Source of the DNA: Beaufortia kweichowensis
Lineage: Eukaryota > Chordata > Actinopteri > Cypriniformes > Gastromyzontidae
Assembly: GCA_019155185.1 (NCBI GenBank)
Contig: CM032806.1
Span: 17,205,972-17,269,971, forward strand
Reading direction: 5' to 3'
DNA length: 64,000 bases
Of the stretch, positions 50,236 through 60,420 are shown piece by piece. The first letter of the stretch is position 1. Each line of letters starts with the position of its first letter. The notes under the pieces were generated by a model. The model was given only the letters and a program-made list of their open reading frames with translations. It ran no database searches and was not told where the DNA came from. Position numbers and translations under genes: made by a program.

Positions 50236-51690
50236 TATTTTCATTTGATATTTTGTTCTGGTTTATTTGGGAAAATGATACAATGAGATTGGTGTAAAGA
50301 GAAACTGCAGACATTTGTTTACATTGTATTAGTATATTATACTCTATGTAGGCCGTTTTTTCAGGGTTAAATTTCAGAATCATCTTCTTTACTGTTGTGA
50401 TATTCTGATCCAACATGGTTTTGCATCTAGTGTGTTTATGAATGGGTTTTTTTATGCATTTTGACGCTTTGGAAAAATGTCTCGAGTACATTTTATGATT
50501 TGGGTTAGTTTTATGTAGAAATGTTTGGCTCCAACCACACTAAACACCTGTCTGTAAGTCAAGTGAACTGCAAGACTGTGATCGGCTGGTTCAGGTGTTT
50601 TATTGGGCTTTGATCTTTACTCTGCAGGTAGATTGAGCACTCATGTACTGATGTTCATTATAGGAGAAATTGTTTGTGTAATGTTGTTTAAGATCTAAAC
50701 AAAGAATCTTTGCTGCCTTTGTTATAGCAATGAGTGATGTCATTCATTAACCCAACATTGTTTGACCATGTTTTATAAACATTGTTTTTGGACCGTTTAA
50801 AGGCTCATCTCTTTAGCGAGGTATAGTTTATTTTCAGTTTCTAACTCTGTACAGCTGGTACGCTAATATCCATTTGCTTTCTATTTCTGTCCCTCTTCAT
50901 CCAACCATGCACACAGCTTTTCAGATGACCGTTTATCAAATGTGCATGAGGACTTAAACATCTGCTAAAATGATATGCATCTCCAGTGTCTGTTTTGCAT
51001 TTGCAGGCTGTAAACTCAAGTAGTTCAGCTACTTGAATTAGCAGCGGTTTGGATTCGGTACATTTGGATACATTACAGCTCACTGTGATTCTCGCCTGAA
51101 ACCTTTTCATATCTGACTGATTCTGATGGGCTGATCAGATTCTCATTGCGTACAGAGGCAAGTGTACTTTCATTTTGTTTTTCCAGTGTATTTTGACAAG
51201 TGAAGTGACACTGGTGTAAAAGATGAAGTGCAGTTATCTGTTCATGTTATTAGTGTGTTCTATTGTATGTAGACTGTATCTTTTCATGCTTTCATGTTTT
51301 AAAGGAGTTCATTTATGGTGGTTTCTGCTGCAATATGGTTTCACGTCTAGGGCATGATTTTATCAATCTTTTGAAATTTCATGTATAAGAAAAGTAAAGT
51401 TTTGGAAATTAAATCTACAGTAGATTTGAGGTTTTTGGGTTTGGTTTTTATATGTAGAGATGTTGAGTTCAAATCCCATTAACACACCTGTCTGTAACTC
51501 AAGTGAACGGTTTGATTTGTTGATCGGCTGGTTCAGGTGTTTTATTGTGGTTTGATCTCTGCTCAACTGGAATGTACATCTTCAGGTGAATGAATTTAGC
51601 AATAATTGTAAGTGCTGTATGTCACCTGTGTTGTGTAATGTTATAGTTGTTAAAAACCGATTAATATTTATTTCTGTTTTTGTTCCTCAT

Positions 51691-51835
51691 GAAGTTACTG
51701 GACAACCTTTGGATCCTGAGTCGTGTAATATCTTTCAGCTGCTAATGACTGGCAGTACTGCACAGATGAGGATTACCATCATTAGCTCATTTACTGCAGA
51801 CTGTGTCACACTGGGACTGTAAGGCGCAATGTAAA
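51691..51835 (+). repeat. Repeat mosaic, module A copy 4 (diverged)
   Basis: CTTTGGATCCTGAGTCGTG and CACAGATGAGGATTACCATC, ending GGGACTGTAAGGCGCAATG. Less similar than copies 1-3. Confidence 0.65.
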
Positions 51836-52334
51836 GTACAATACAAATATACAATTTTTACTATGCAGTTTTGTTTTGACTACATTATACTTGACTTGAA
51901 GCAGATTACTGCACCTTTTCTCATTGCTTGTTCATTTTCAAGTTCATTTTGTAGTACAAAGTGTTTTTGTGTGGTGGTGGTTTATTGGTCCATTGTCTCT
52001 TGTGATGGCTACCTTCCTGTTAAGATTTAATCCAACTATAATACACATCTGAACCAGCCTATCACAGTCTTACAGTTCACATAAATTACAGGCAGATGTG
52101 TTGGTTTGTGGTTGGATCTAAACTTCTCAGGATTCTCTCTAACATTTTCCAACCTTGTTTGGTGGTCTTTAAACATGTCATTCATTTAAGATGACGTGTT
52201 TAAGGAAGACCCTAACCGTTTTTACATGGTTTATTAGAGACTGCAGCAGCTCCAGGTTTAAATCCTGATTCATGCGTCCCTGCTAATGCAGTTCTAGGTG
52301 ATACAGGTTGTGTGATGACATGGTTGAGTTAATG

Positions 52335-52800
52335 AAGGTGAATGTAATTTTGGGCCAAGTATCCCTTTTTAAATTGAGCAAAAAGCAAACTTCTTAATTT
52401 GTGATTTGTAGCTGATTGCAGTCCTTCAGGAAAAGCGGATTGTCCGAATACTGCTGTCGTGTACTTTTTCATTGTTTGAATGCCAGTCTTGTGTTAATAT
52501 CTGCATGTCTGCGTGTGAATTAACTGAACGATGACATCAGGACAGAATGGTGAGTTTATGGTGCATATACTACTTCATCGCTGTAAGATGTCACACAGTT
52601 AAACTGCTCATCAGCTGTTAAGATAATGATGTAAACTTCACTGAATGAATTTCTGCAGGTCTGTATGCAAGGATTATAACTGCTGCAGAGCAATCCGTGT
52701 CTCTATCTGCTGGTGTCCACTAATCAGCGACACAATTGTGGTTTATTTTTTCTCTTGTCACTTTTGGCAGTTTAATTTCTTTGTAAATACTTTCGACCTT
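52335..52800 (+). repeat. Repeat mosaic, module D copy 2
   Basis: AATATCTGCATGTCTGCGTG, ATGACATCAGGACAGAATGG and TGCAAGGATTATAACTGCTG align with copy 1. Confidence 0.75.
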
Positions 52801-53384
52801 ACTGCAGAGTTTTGCTTCAACCCTGATTGAGCACATCTGAACCAGCCCATCACAGTCTTACAGGTCACTTAAAAATAAAAGATGTGTTCGTTTGTGGTTT
52901 GATCTAAACTCTTCAGGAAGGTAAATGTCATGGTGGAGGTAAAATCACAGTATTTGTATTCTGAACTGCTTGTTACATTTCAAATTGGTGTTGATAGAAT
53001 TATATCACTGAATTTAAAGGTCTCATCTGTTAAAGATCTCCAGATAATCAATGAATGTTTATATTTGTTCTGTTCCTGATGTTATTTACCACTGACACAA
53101 TTTAATATTTAGACATTCAGGAATTAAAATGCATTAAGTAATACACGCATAATTGTCATGTTCCAGCTCTTTCCGCACAAAGAAAGGGGTCTTAGTGAGT
53201 GTCTTCCAACTCTCTGCCCTATGTGGTTCAAAATGTTGTTTTCTATAACTTATGAACTTCTAGAACTTCTATTTTTGTCTGCTTTTGTGTTTGTGTAATT
53301 TAAGTCAATTGAGGCCAATGTTCAATATACTCATTCGTAGTTATCGTTTTAACATTTGTTTGCTTTCCTATTTCTGCATGTTCA

Positions 53385-53545
53385 TGAGGTTACTAGAGAC
53401 TGCAGGAGCTCCAGCTTTGATCCAGATTCATGTGTGACGTCTGTCAGCTGCTCAGCCCTGCCTGTAACGTACAGATGATGAGGATTACGGTCATCACCTC
53501 ACTTACTGCACACTGCATTACACTCCAGGACTGTAAGACACAATG
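53385..53545 (+). repeat. Repeat mosaic, module A copy 5
   Basis: GAGGTTACTAGAGACTGCAG, then GTACAGATGATGAGGATTAC and CCAGGACTGTAAGACACAAT. Confidence 0.8.
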
Positions 53546-53924
53546 GAAAAAAAACAATATATTGAACAGAATATTGTTAAGAACAATACAAATACACAAC
53601 TTTAAATCTTTGCTGCTTTGGTTTGTCAAAACTAAAAATCTCACTTTATTAAGCTTGAAGTGGATTACTGCACTTGTTGTAAATTTCACAACTTTCTGCT
53701 TGTCTTGTCAATTCAATAGTTGTTGTCGTTGTTCAGTATAAACGTGTTCTTTTGTAATGTGTGGTGGTGCTTTATCTGCCTTCCTCTAGGTTATTAGAGA
53801 CTGCTGCTGCTTCAGCTTTAGATCCTGATTCATGCCATTCACTGCTGATACTGTGCAGACAGTTACTGGATAATACAGATTTTTATTTACACTAATGAGT
53901 TGGTGAAAGTAATTGTGATTTGTG

Positions 53925-54540
53925 TGAACTCTCCCTTTTAAAAGGTTACTCTATACCCTTTGGTTTTAGTTTAAAACACTTCCCCCATCAGATATGTAGG
54001 TGATTGCTGTTGATGCTGTTTAGGAGCATCAAGTCGGAGTAAACTGCTGTTGTGTACTTGCTGATGTGATGACCAATCTTGTATTAATATCTGCACGTCT
54101 GCCTGTGAATCCACTGAACAATGACATTAAATCAGAATGATGAGTTATCTAAATCCATTTCACTTCTGCTAATAACCCTAACATGATTTCTGTACATCCG
54201 TTTACTGAAGATCAGTCTCCATCACACTGTAAAAGTCTTCATCAGCTGTTAACAAGATTTAAACTTTACTGATCACAGTCTGCATGTCTTTCAGTGAGTG
54301 AATGTCTGTACCTAGTTTACAAGGATTATTATTTCTGCTGAGCAAACCGTATGACTACCCGCTGGTGTCCACTGACCAGCCACACAATGGTGTTTGTTTT
54401 CTCTCTTGCTACTTGACAGTCTAATTTCTTTTTGTACATGGCTGTTCATTGCAGGTCATCTCTGGTAAACTGCCTGTTGGTTGTGAAAGTGGAGTTCGAC
54501 ATGTTTTTTTTTTTTTTTCTCCAAGACCGTTTAGTTTTAC
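53925..54540 (+). repeat. Repeat mosaic, module D copy 3
   Basis: GACCAATCTTGTATTAATAT, GAATCCACTGAACAATGACA and CACTTCTGCTAATAACCCTA align with copies 1-2. It ends near a T-run. Confidence 0.75.
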
Positions 54541-54944
54541 TCTAGCAGATCAACCTTACTGCAGACTTTTGCTCTAACCCTGATTAAACCCTAACCCAGC
54601 CAAGCAGTCTTACAGTTCACTTGCAAATAACAGATGTATTAGTTTGTGGTTTGATCTAAACTCTAAACTGCTTGTTACATTCAATCCGTGTCAATGGAAT
54701 GATTTTTGATCACTGAATTTGAAGGTCTCATCTGTTAAAGATCTCTGGGTTATCAGTGAATGTTTATATTTGGTCTGTTCCTCATGTTATTTACCACTGA
54801 CAAAATATGATGTTTTCAAGAATTGAAATGCATTAAGTAATGCAAACAAAATGGTCGTGTTACTTCCAGGTCTTGCTGCACAAAGGAAGCTGTCATTCCT
54901 GATCTGAGTGAGTCTTCCTTTTATACAAACAAATTTTTTGAATG

Positions 54945-55075
54945 TGATGTATGTCTGTCTTGGTTTTGAAACCGTGTGGTTGTCTGACCAGAATTGGTTT
55001 CATATGTGGGTTTTTGGATAATTGTACACCAATAAAAATGTTTGTCAGCTCATCAGAATCAGTCAGAGGTAAGTA
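54945..55075 (+). repeat. Repeat mosaic, module C copy 2
   Basis: CCGTGTGGTTGTCTGACCAG, GTTTTTGGATAATTGTACAC, ending CAGTCAGAG/GTAAGTATAC, again a consensus-like splice donor. Confidence 0.75.
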
Positions 55076-55679
55076 TACTTTTACTTTTTGTTGTTTGTTT
55101 ACATTACTGTATGTTTCAGAATCCTTTTGTTTACCGTCATGATATTCTGCTCCAATATGGTTTTGCATAAAGTTTGATTTTATGAATATTTTTACTTGGG
55201 CGTAAAGTTTTGATGCTTTGAAAAATTCAGCTGGTTCAGGTGTTTTATTGGGCTTTGATCTTTACTCTGCAGGTAGATTGAACACTTGTTTAATGATGCG
55301 TTCACTATAGAAGACGTTGTTTGTGTAGTATTATATTTAAGATCTATACCAAGAATGGTTGCTGCCTTTTTATATAGCAATGATGGATATCATATTTTAA
55401 AGTGTGTCAAGGTCATAAACAAAGTTGTTAAAGACTGATCTCTTTACCAAAGTATAGTGAATTTATTTTTCAGTTTCTAATTCTCAACTGCTGCAGTGCT
55501 AAAATCTGTTTGCTTTTCAGTTTTTATCCCTCTCGATCTGTTTTTAGAGACTGCAGCAATTCTATATTGTGGTTCATGAGTGACTTGTCATTTACAGCGC
55601 ACTGCCAGTACTGCAATACACACACATGCGTACAAACAGAATCTAAGGCAAGTATACTTTAGTTTTACATTACTGTATT

Positions 55680-55925
55680 TGTTTACTTTGCCACCTTTGC
55701 CATTTTGCACTTTATCTGTAAATTGTTTATTGCATCTTTGGAGTTTTGCACAGTGTCTGTAGATTGAAAATTGTTTATTGTATCTTTGCCATTTTGCATG
55801 TTGTCTGTATATTGTATATTTATTGTATCTTTGCCATTTTGCGCATTGTCTGTATATTGTAAATTGTTTACTGTATCTTTTCCATTTTGCACATTGTCTG
55901 TACAGTATATTGTAAATTATTTTTT
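55680..55925 (+). repeat. Short tandem repeat of ~50 bp in the mosaic
   Basis: Four to five diverged units built on TATCTTTGCCATTTTGCACATTGTCTGTATATTGTAAATTGT-like sequence (for example 55786-55835 and 55828-55875). It makes a repetitive minus-strand ORF (NGKDTINN) that is not a gene. Confidence 0.8.
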
Positions 55926-56381
55926 ACTGGTGTCTTGTCACTGTCACTCTGTTGCTTCTGCTACTAAAATAAATTCCTATTGTGTAAACCAACTAGGCTC
56001 ATTGTGATTTATTCTGATCTTCAGGTAAATGATATTTAATGTCTTTTGTTGGAAATACTGTAGAACACCCTTTATTTGTAACGTTACAGTTGCTAAAAAC
56101 TGTTTTTTAAATAAATCGCAATACTTCTGTCATTTGCTCAACTTGGTTCATAGATAAGCTTTGTATGTAGACAGAAGTTTAATGGTATACTTCACACTTT
56201 AATCCCCTAATCTTGTTCAAAATGTGTAAATGACCTTTCTTCAGTGGAACACAATAAGTGAAGGTGTTTGGTTTTGTGTCTGTTTAAAAGTCAATGGGGG
56301 CTAATGTTTAGTTAACAGTACTCGGAATACACCTTCATAATGGCTGTTTTACCATTTCTTTTTCTATTTCTTTATTTCTTT

Positions 56382-56402
56382 TTTAACCCTAACCCTAACC
56401 CA
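56382..56402 (-). repeat. Short interstitial (CCCTAA) tract
   Basis: TAACCCTAACCCTAACCC, about three units, C-rich on plus, directly before the 312-bp tandem unit. Its orientation is opposite to the terminal array. Confidence 0.85.
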
Positions 56403-56955
56403 TGTCCTAGAAGGCTGAAATTCGGTATATATACTAATTGGGGGCCCCTGATCATATGCACATGGTTTGGTACCTCTAGGTATTAGACTTCCATTCGAGT
56501 TATACCTAGAGAGCTGAAATTTGATGAGGATACTTAGTGGGCCGGCCTGAGAAATTGCACCAAGGTTTGTCGCTCTAGCACCACCAGGTGCGAAGATATA
56601 TTATTGCACCCCCAGTTCTTTGTTTTGGACTTAGTCATTTTTAGGGTTAGGGGTATGTATATAGGGATAAATGCGAAAGTGCACCCCCTAAGGGGGTGCA
56701 CTTCGTCCCTGAAGGTCCTAGAAGGCTGAAAGTCGGTATATATACTAATTTGGGGGCCCTCTATCATATGCACATGGTTTAGAACCTCTAAGTATTAAAC
56801 TTCAATTTGACTTATAGCTAGAGATTTGAAATTTGGTGAGGATACTTAGTGAGCCGGCGTGATTCATGGTACCAAATTTGGTAGCTCTAGCACCATCAGG
56901 TGCCAAGATATAGTATTGCACCCCAAGTTCTTTGTGTCGGACTTGGTCATTTTCG
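56403..56955 (+). repeat. Two tandem copies of a ~312-bp unit
   Basis: Copy 1 starts at about 56404 and copy 2 at about 56716 (TCCTAGAAGGCTGAAA, CGGTATATATACTAATT, ATCATATGCACATGGTTT, CTCTAGCACCA). Each copy contains two internal half-repeats (GGCTGAAAT..., GAGCTGAAATTTG) and ends with GGACTTAGTCATTTT or GGACTTGGTCATTTT, which is the core of the next array. A perfect 13-bp-arm palindrome lies between the copies (56677-56703). Confidence 0.85.
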
Positions 56956-58015
56956 GGTGCGTTGGACTCTGTCACATCATTGTGAGTCGGTCTTGGTCAT
57001 ATTTTGATGATTCGGACTTAGTCAAATTTTTATGTGTTTGACTTAGTCATCTTCAGGTGAGTTGGACTTAGTCACATTTGGGTGAGTTGGACTTAGTCAT
57101 TTTTTGGTGAGTTTGACTTCGTTTTATTTTGGTGTGATTGACTTAGTCATCTACTGATGAGTTGGACTTAGTGATTTTTGGATGAGTTGGACTTAGTCAT
57201 TTTTTGGTGAGTTTGACTTAGTCATATTCTGGTGTGTTTGACTTAGTCATCTACTGATGAGTTGGACTTAATGATTTTTGGATGAGTTGGACTTAGTCAT
57301 TTTTTGGTGAGTTTGACTTAGTTTTATTTTGATGTGTTTGACTTAGTCATCTAGTAATGAGTTGGACTTGGTGATTTTTTAGTGTTTTTGACTTAGTGAT
57401 TTTTTGGTGAGTTTGACTTAGTTTTATTTTGATGTGTTTGACTTAGTCATCTAGTGATGAGTTGGACTTAGTGATTTTTGGGTGAGTTGGACTTAGTCAT
57501 TTTTTGGTGAGTTTGACTTAGTTTTATTTTGATGTGTTTGACTTAGTCATCTAGTGATGAGTTGGACTTAGTGATTTTTTAGTGTTTTTGACTTAGTGAT
57601 TTTTTGGTGAGTTTGACTTAGTTTTATTTTGATGTGTTTGACTTAGTCATCTAGTGATGAGTTGGACTTAGTGATTTTTGGGTGAGTTGGACTTAGTCAT
57701 TTTTTGGTGAGTTGGATTTAGTCAGTTTTTGGTGTGTTTGACTTAGTCATCTTCTGGTGAGTTGGACTTAGTTATTTTTTAGTGTTTTTGACTTAGTCAT
57801 TTTTTGATGAGTTGGATTTAGTCAGTTTTTGGTGTGTTTGACTTAGTCATCTTCTGGTGAGTTGGACTTAGTTATTTTTTAGTGTTTTTGACTTAGTCAT
57901 TTTTTGATGAGTTGGATTTAGTCAGTTTTTGTTGTGTTTGACTTAGTCATCTTATGGTGAGTTGAACTTAGTTATTTTTAGTGTTTTGACTTAGTCATTT
58001 TTGATGAGTTGGACT
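56935..58015 (+). repeat. 25-bp minisatellite with higher-order structure
   Basis: Monomer approximately GTTGGACTTAGTCATTTTTT plus GGTGA, about 40 units. Variants of the second half (CATCTAGTGATGA, TTTTATTTTGATGT, GATTTTTGGGTGA) alternate in order. Blocks repeat every 100 bp (57141/57241; 57711/57811/57911) and every 200 bp (57361/57561), i.e. 4- and 8-mer higher-order units. No coding sense. Confidence 0.93.
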
Positions 58016-58250
58016 TAGTGCTTGGAATTAGGGTTAGAGTTAAAGTGCTTGGACTTAGGGTTGAGTGATTGGACCCTATTTAGAGTTATTATTAGGAGTT
58101 GTTAGGTTAGGGCTAGGTTAGTTGTTAGGGTTAGGGTTTAGTGTTAGTGTTAGGGAGGGTTTAGGTTAGGCTGGGCTGGGTTATAGGTTTAGGAGTTAGT
58201 GGGGTTAGGAGTTAGGCTAGGTTAGGGTTAGGGTTAGGAGTTAGGGTTAG
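58016..58250 (+). repeat. Transition from 25-bp minisatellite to telomere-like repeats
   Basis: Mixed words GGACTTAGGGTT, AGAGTTAAAGTGCTTGG and GGGTTTAGTGTTAG show the change from GGACTTAG monomers to TTAGGG-like units. Confidence 0.7.
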
Positions 58251-60420
58251 AGGTTAGGGTTTAGGAGGTTAGGGTTAGGAGTTAGGGTTAGGAGTTAGGG
58301 TTAGGAGTTAGGGTTAGGAGGAGTTAGGTTAGAGGGAGTTAGGAGTTAGTGAAGGGTTAGGAGTTAGGGGATTGGGTGGGTTGAGGAGGGTTAGGAGTTA
58401 GGAGTTAGGAGTTAGAAGTTAGGAGTTAGGGAGTTAGGTTAGTTGGGTTAGGTTAGGGTTAGGGAGTTAGGAGTTAGGAGTTAGGAGTTAGGGTTAGGAA
58501 TTAGTTAGGAGTTAGGGGTTAGGGTTAAGTTAGGAGTTAGGAGGGGTTAGGAGTTAGGGTTAGGAGTTAGGAGGTTAAATTGGAGTTAGGGTTAGGGGTT
58601 AGGGTTAGAGTTAGGGGTTTAAGTTAGAGTTAGGGTTAGGAGGTTAGGAGTTAGGAGTTAGGAGTTAAGGTTAGGGGTTAGGAGTTAGGGTTAGAGTTAG
58701 AAAGTTAGGTTAGTTAGGAGTTAGGAGTTAGAGTTAGGGTTAGGAGTTAAGGAGTTAAGGGTTGGAGTTAGGGTTAGGAGTTAGGAGTTAGGTTAGGGTT
58801 AAAAGGTTAGGAGTTAGGAGGTTAGGAGTTAGGAGTTAGGGTTAGGAGTTAGGGTTAGGAGTTAGGGTTAGAGGTTAGGAGTTAGGGAGTAGGAGGTTAG
58901 GAGTTAGGTTAGAAAGTTAGGAGTTAGGGTTAGGGTTAGGAGTTAGGAGTTAGGAGTTAAGGGTTAAAGGGTTAGGGTTAGTTAAGTTAGGTTAGAAAGT
59001 TAGGGTTAGGAGTTAGAGTTAGGAGTTAGGAGTTAGGAGTTAGGAGTTAGGGTTAGAGTTAGGTTAGGGGAGTTAGGAGTTAGAGTTAGAGTTAGGAGTT
59101 AAGGTTAGGGTTAGGAGAGTTAGTTAGGTTAGGAGTTAAGTTAGGAGTTAGGAGTTAGGAGTTGGGTTAGGAGTTAGGAGTTAGGTTAGGGTTGGAGAGT
59201 TAGGGTTAGGGTTAGAGTTAGTTAGGAGTTAGGAGTTAGAGGTTAGGAGTTAGGAGTTAGGGTTAGAGTTAGGAGTTAGGAGTTAGGAGTTAGTTAGGAG
59301 TTAGAAGAGTTAGGGTTAGGAGTTAGGAGTTAGGAGTTAGGAGTTAGGAAGTTAAGGTTAAGGTTAGAGTTAGGTTAGTTAGGGTTAGGAGTTAAAAGTT
59401 AGGAGTTAGGGAGTTAGGTTAGGTTAGGAGTTAGGAGTTAGGGTTAGGAGTTAGGTTAAGTTAGGAGTTAGGAAGTTAGAGTTAGGAGTTAGGAGTTAGA
59501 GTTAGGGAGGAGTTAGAGGTTAGAAAGGAGTTAGGAGTTGGAGTCTAGGTTAGGGTTAGGAGTTAGGGTTAGGAGTTAGAGTTAGGAGTTAGGAGTTAAA
59601 GTTAGAGTTAGGAGTTAGGAGTTAGGAGTTAGGAGTTAGGAGTTAGGAGTTAGGAGTTAAGTTAGGTTAGGAGTTAGAGGTTAGGAGTTAGTTAGAGTTA
59701 GGAGTTAGGAGTTAGGAGTTAGGAGTTAGGAGTTAGGAGTTAGGAGTTAGGAGTTAGGAGTTAGGAGTTAGAGTTAGGAGTTAGGAGTTAGGAGTTAGGA
59801 GTTAGGGTTAGGAGTTAGGAGTTAGGAGTTAAAAGTTAGGAGTTAGGAGTTAGAGGTTAGGAGTTAGTTAGGTTAGAAGTTAGGAGTTAGGAGTTAGGAG
59901 TTAGAGTTAGGAGTTAGGAGTTAGGGAGTTAGGAGTTAAGGTTAGGAGTTAGGAGTTAGGAGTTAAAGTTTTAGAGGTTAGAGTTAGGAGTTAGGGAGTT
60001 AGAGTTAGGAGTTAGAGGTTAGGAGTTAGAGTTAGGAGTTAGAGTTAGGAGTTAGGAGTTAGGTTAAGTTAGGAAGAGTTAGGAGTTGGAGTTGGAGAGT
60101 TAGGAGTTAAGGTTAGGAGTTAGAGTTAGAGTTAGGAGTTAGGTTAAAAGAAGTTAGGAGTTAGGAGTTAGGTTAAGAGTTAGAGTTAGGAGTTAGGAGG
60201 TTAAGGTTAGGAGTTTAAGATTCAAGTTAGGAGTTAGGAGTTAGGAGTTAGGGGTTAGGAATTTAAAGTTGGGAAGTTAGAGTTAAATTAAAGTTGGGGT
60301 TAGGGTTAGGAGTTAGGAGTTAGGAGTTAGGAGTTAGGAGTTAGGGTTAGGTTAGGAGTTAGGAGTTAGGAGTTAGGAGTTAGAGTTGGGAGTTGGGGTT
60401 CAAGGTTAGGAGTTAAGGTT
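58250..60420 (+). repeat. Telomere-variant array, TTAGGAG-rich segment
   Basis: Mostly the 7-mer GGAGTTA (TTAGGAG) in short runs, mixed with TTAGGG and with A-rich variants such as TTAAG and TTAGAG. G-rich strand on plus. No gene. Confidence 0.93.

Noticed and set aside
55683..55892. Minus-strand ORF with repeated NGKDTINN
   Set aside because: Translation of a roughly 50-bp tandem repeat inside the mosaic; not a conserved protein.
56935..58015. CRISPR-like direct repeats of 25 bp
   Set aside because: Monomers are directly adjacent without unique spacers, the host is a vertebrate, and no cas genes are present; it is a minisatellite.
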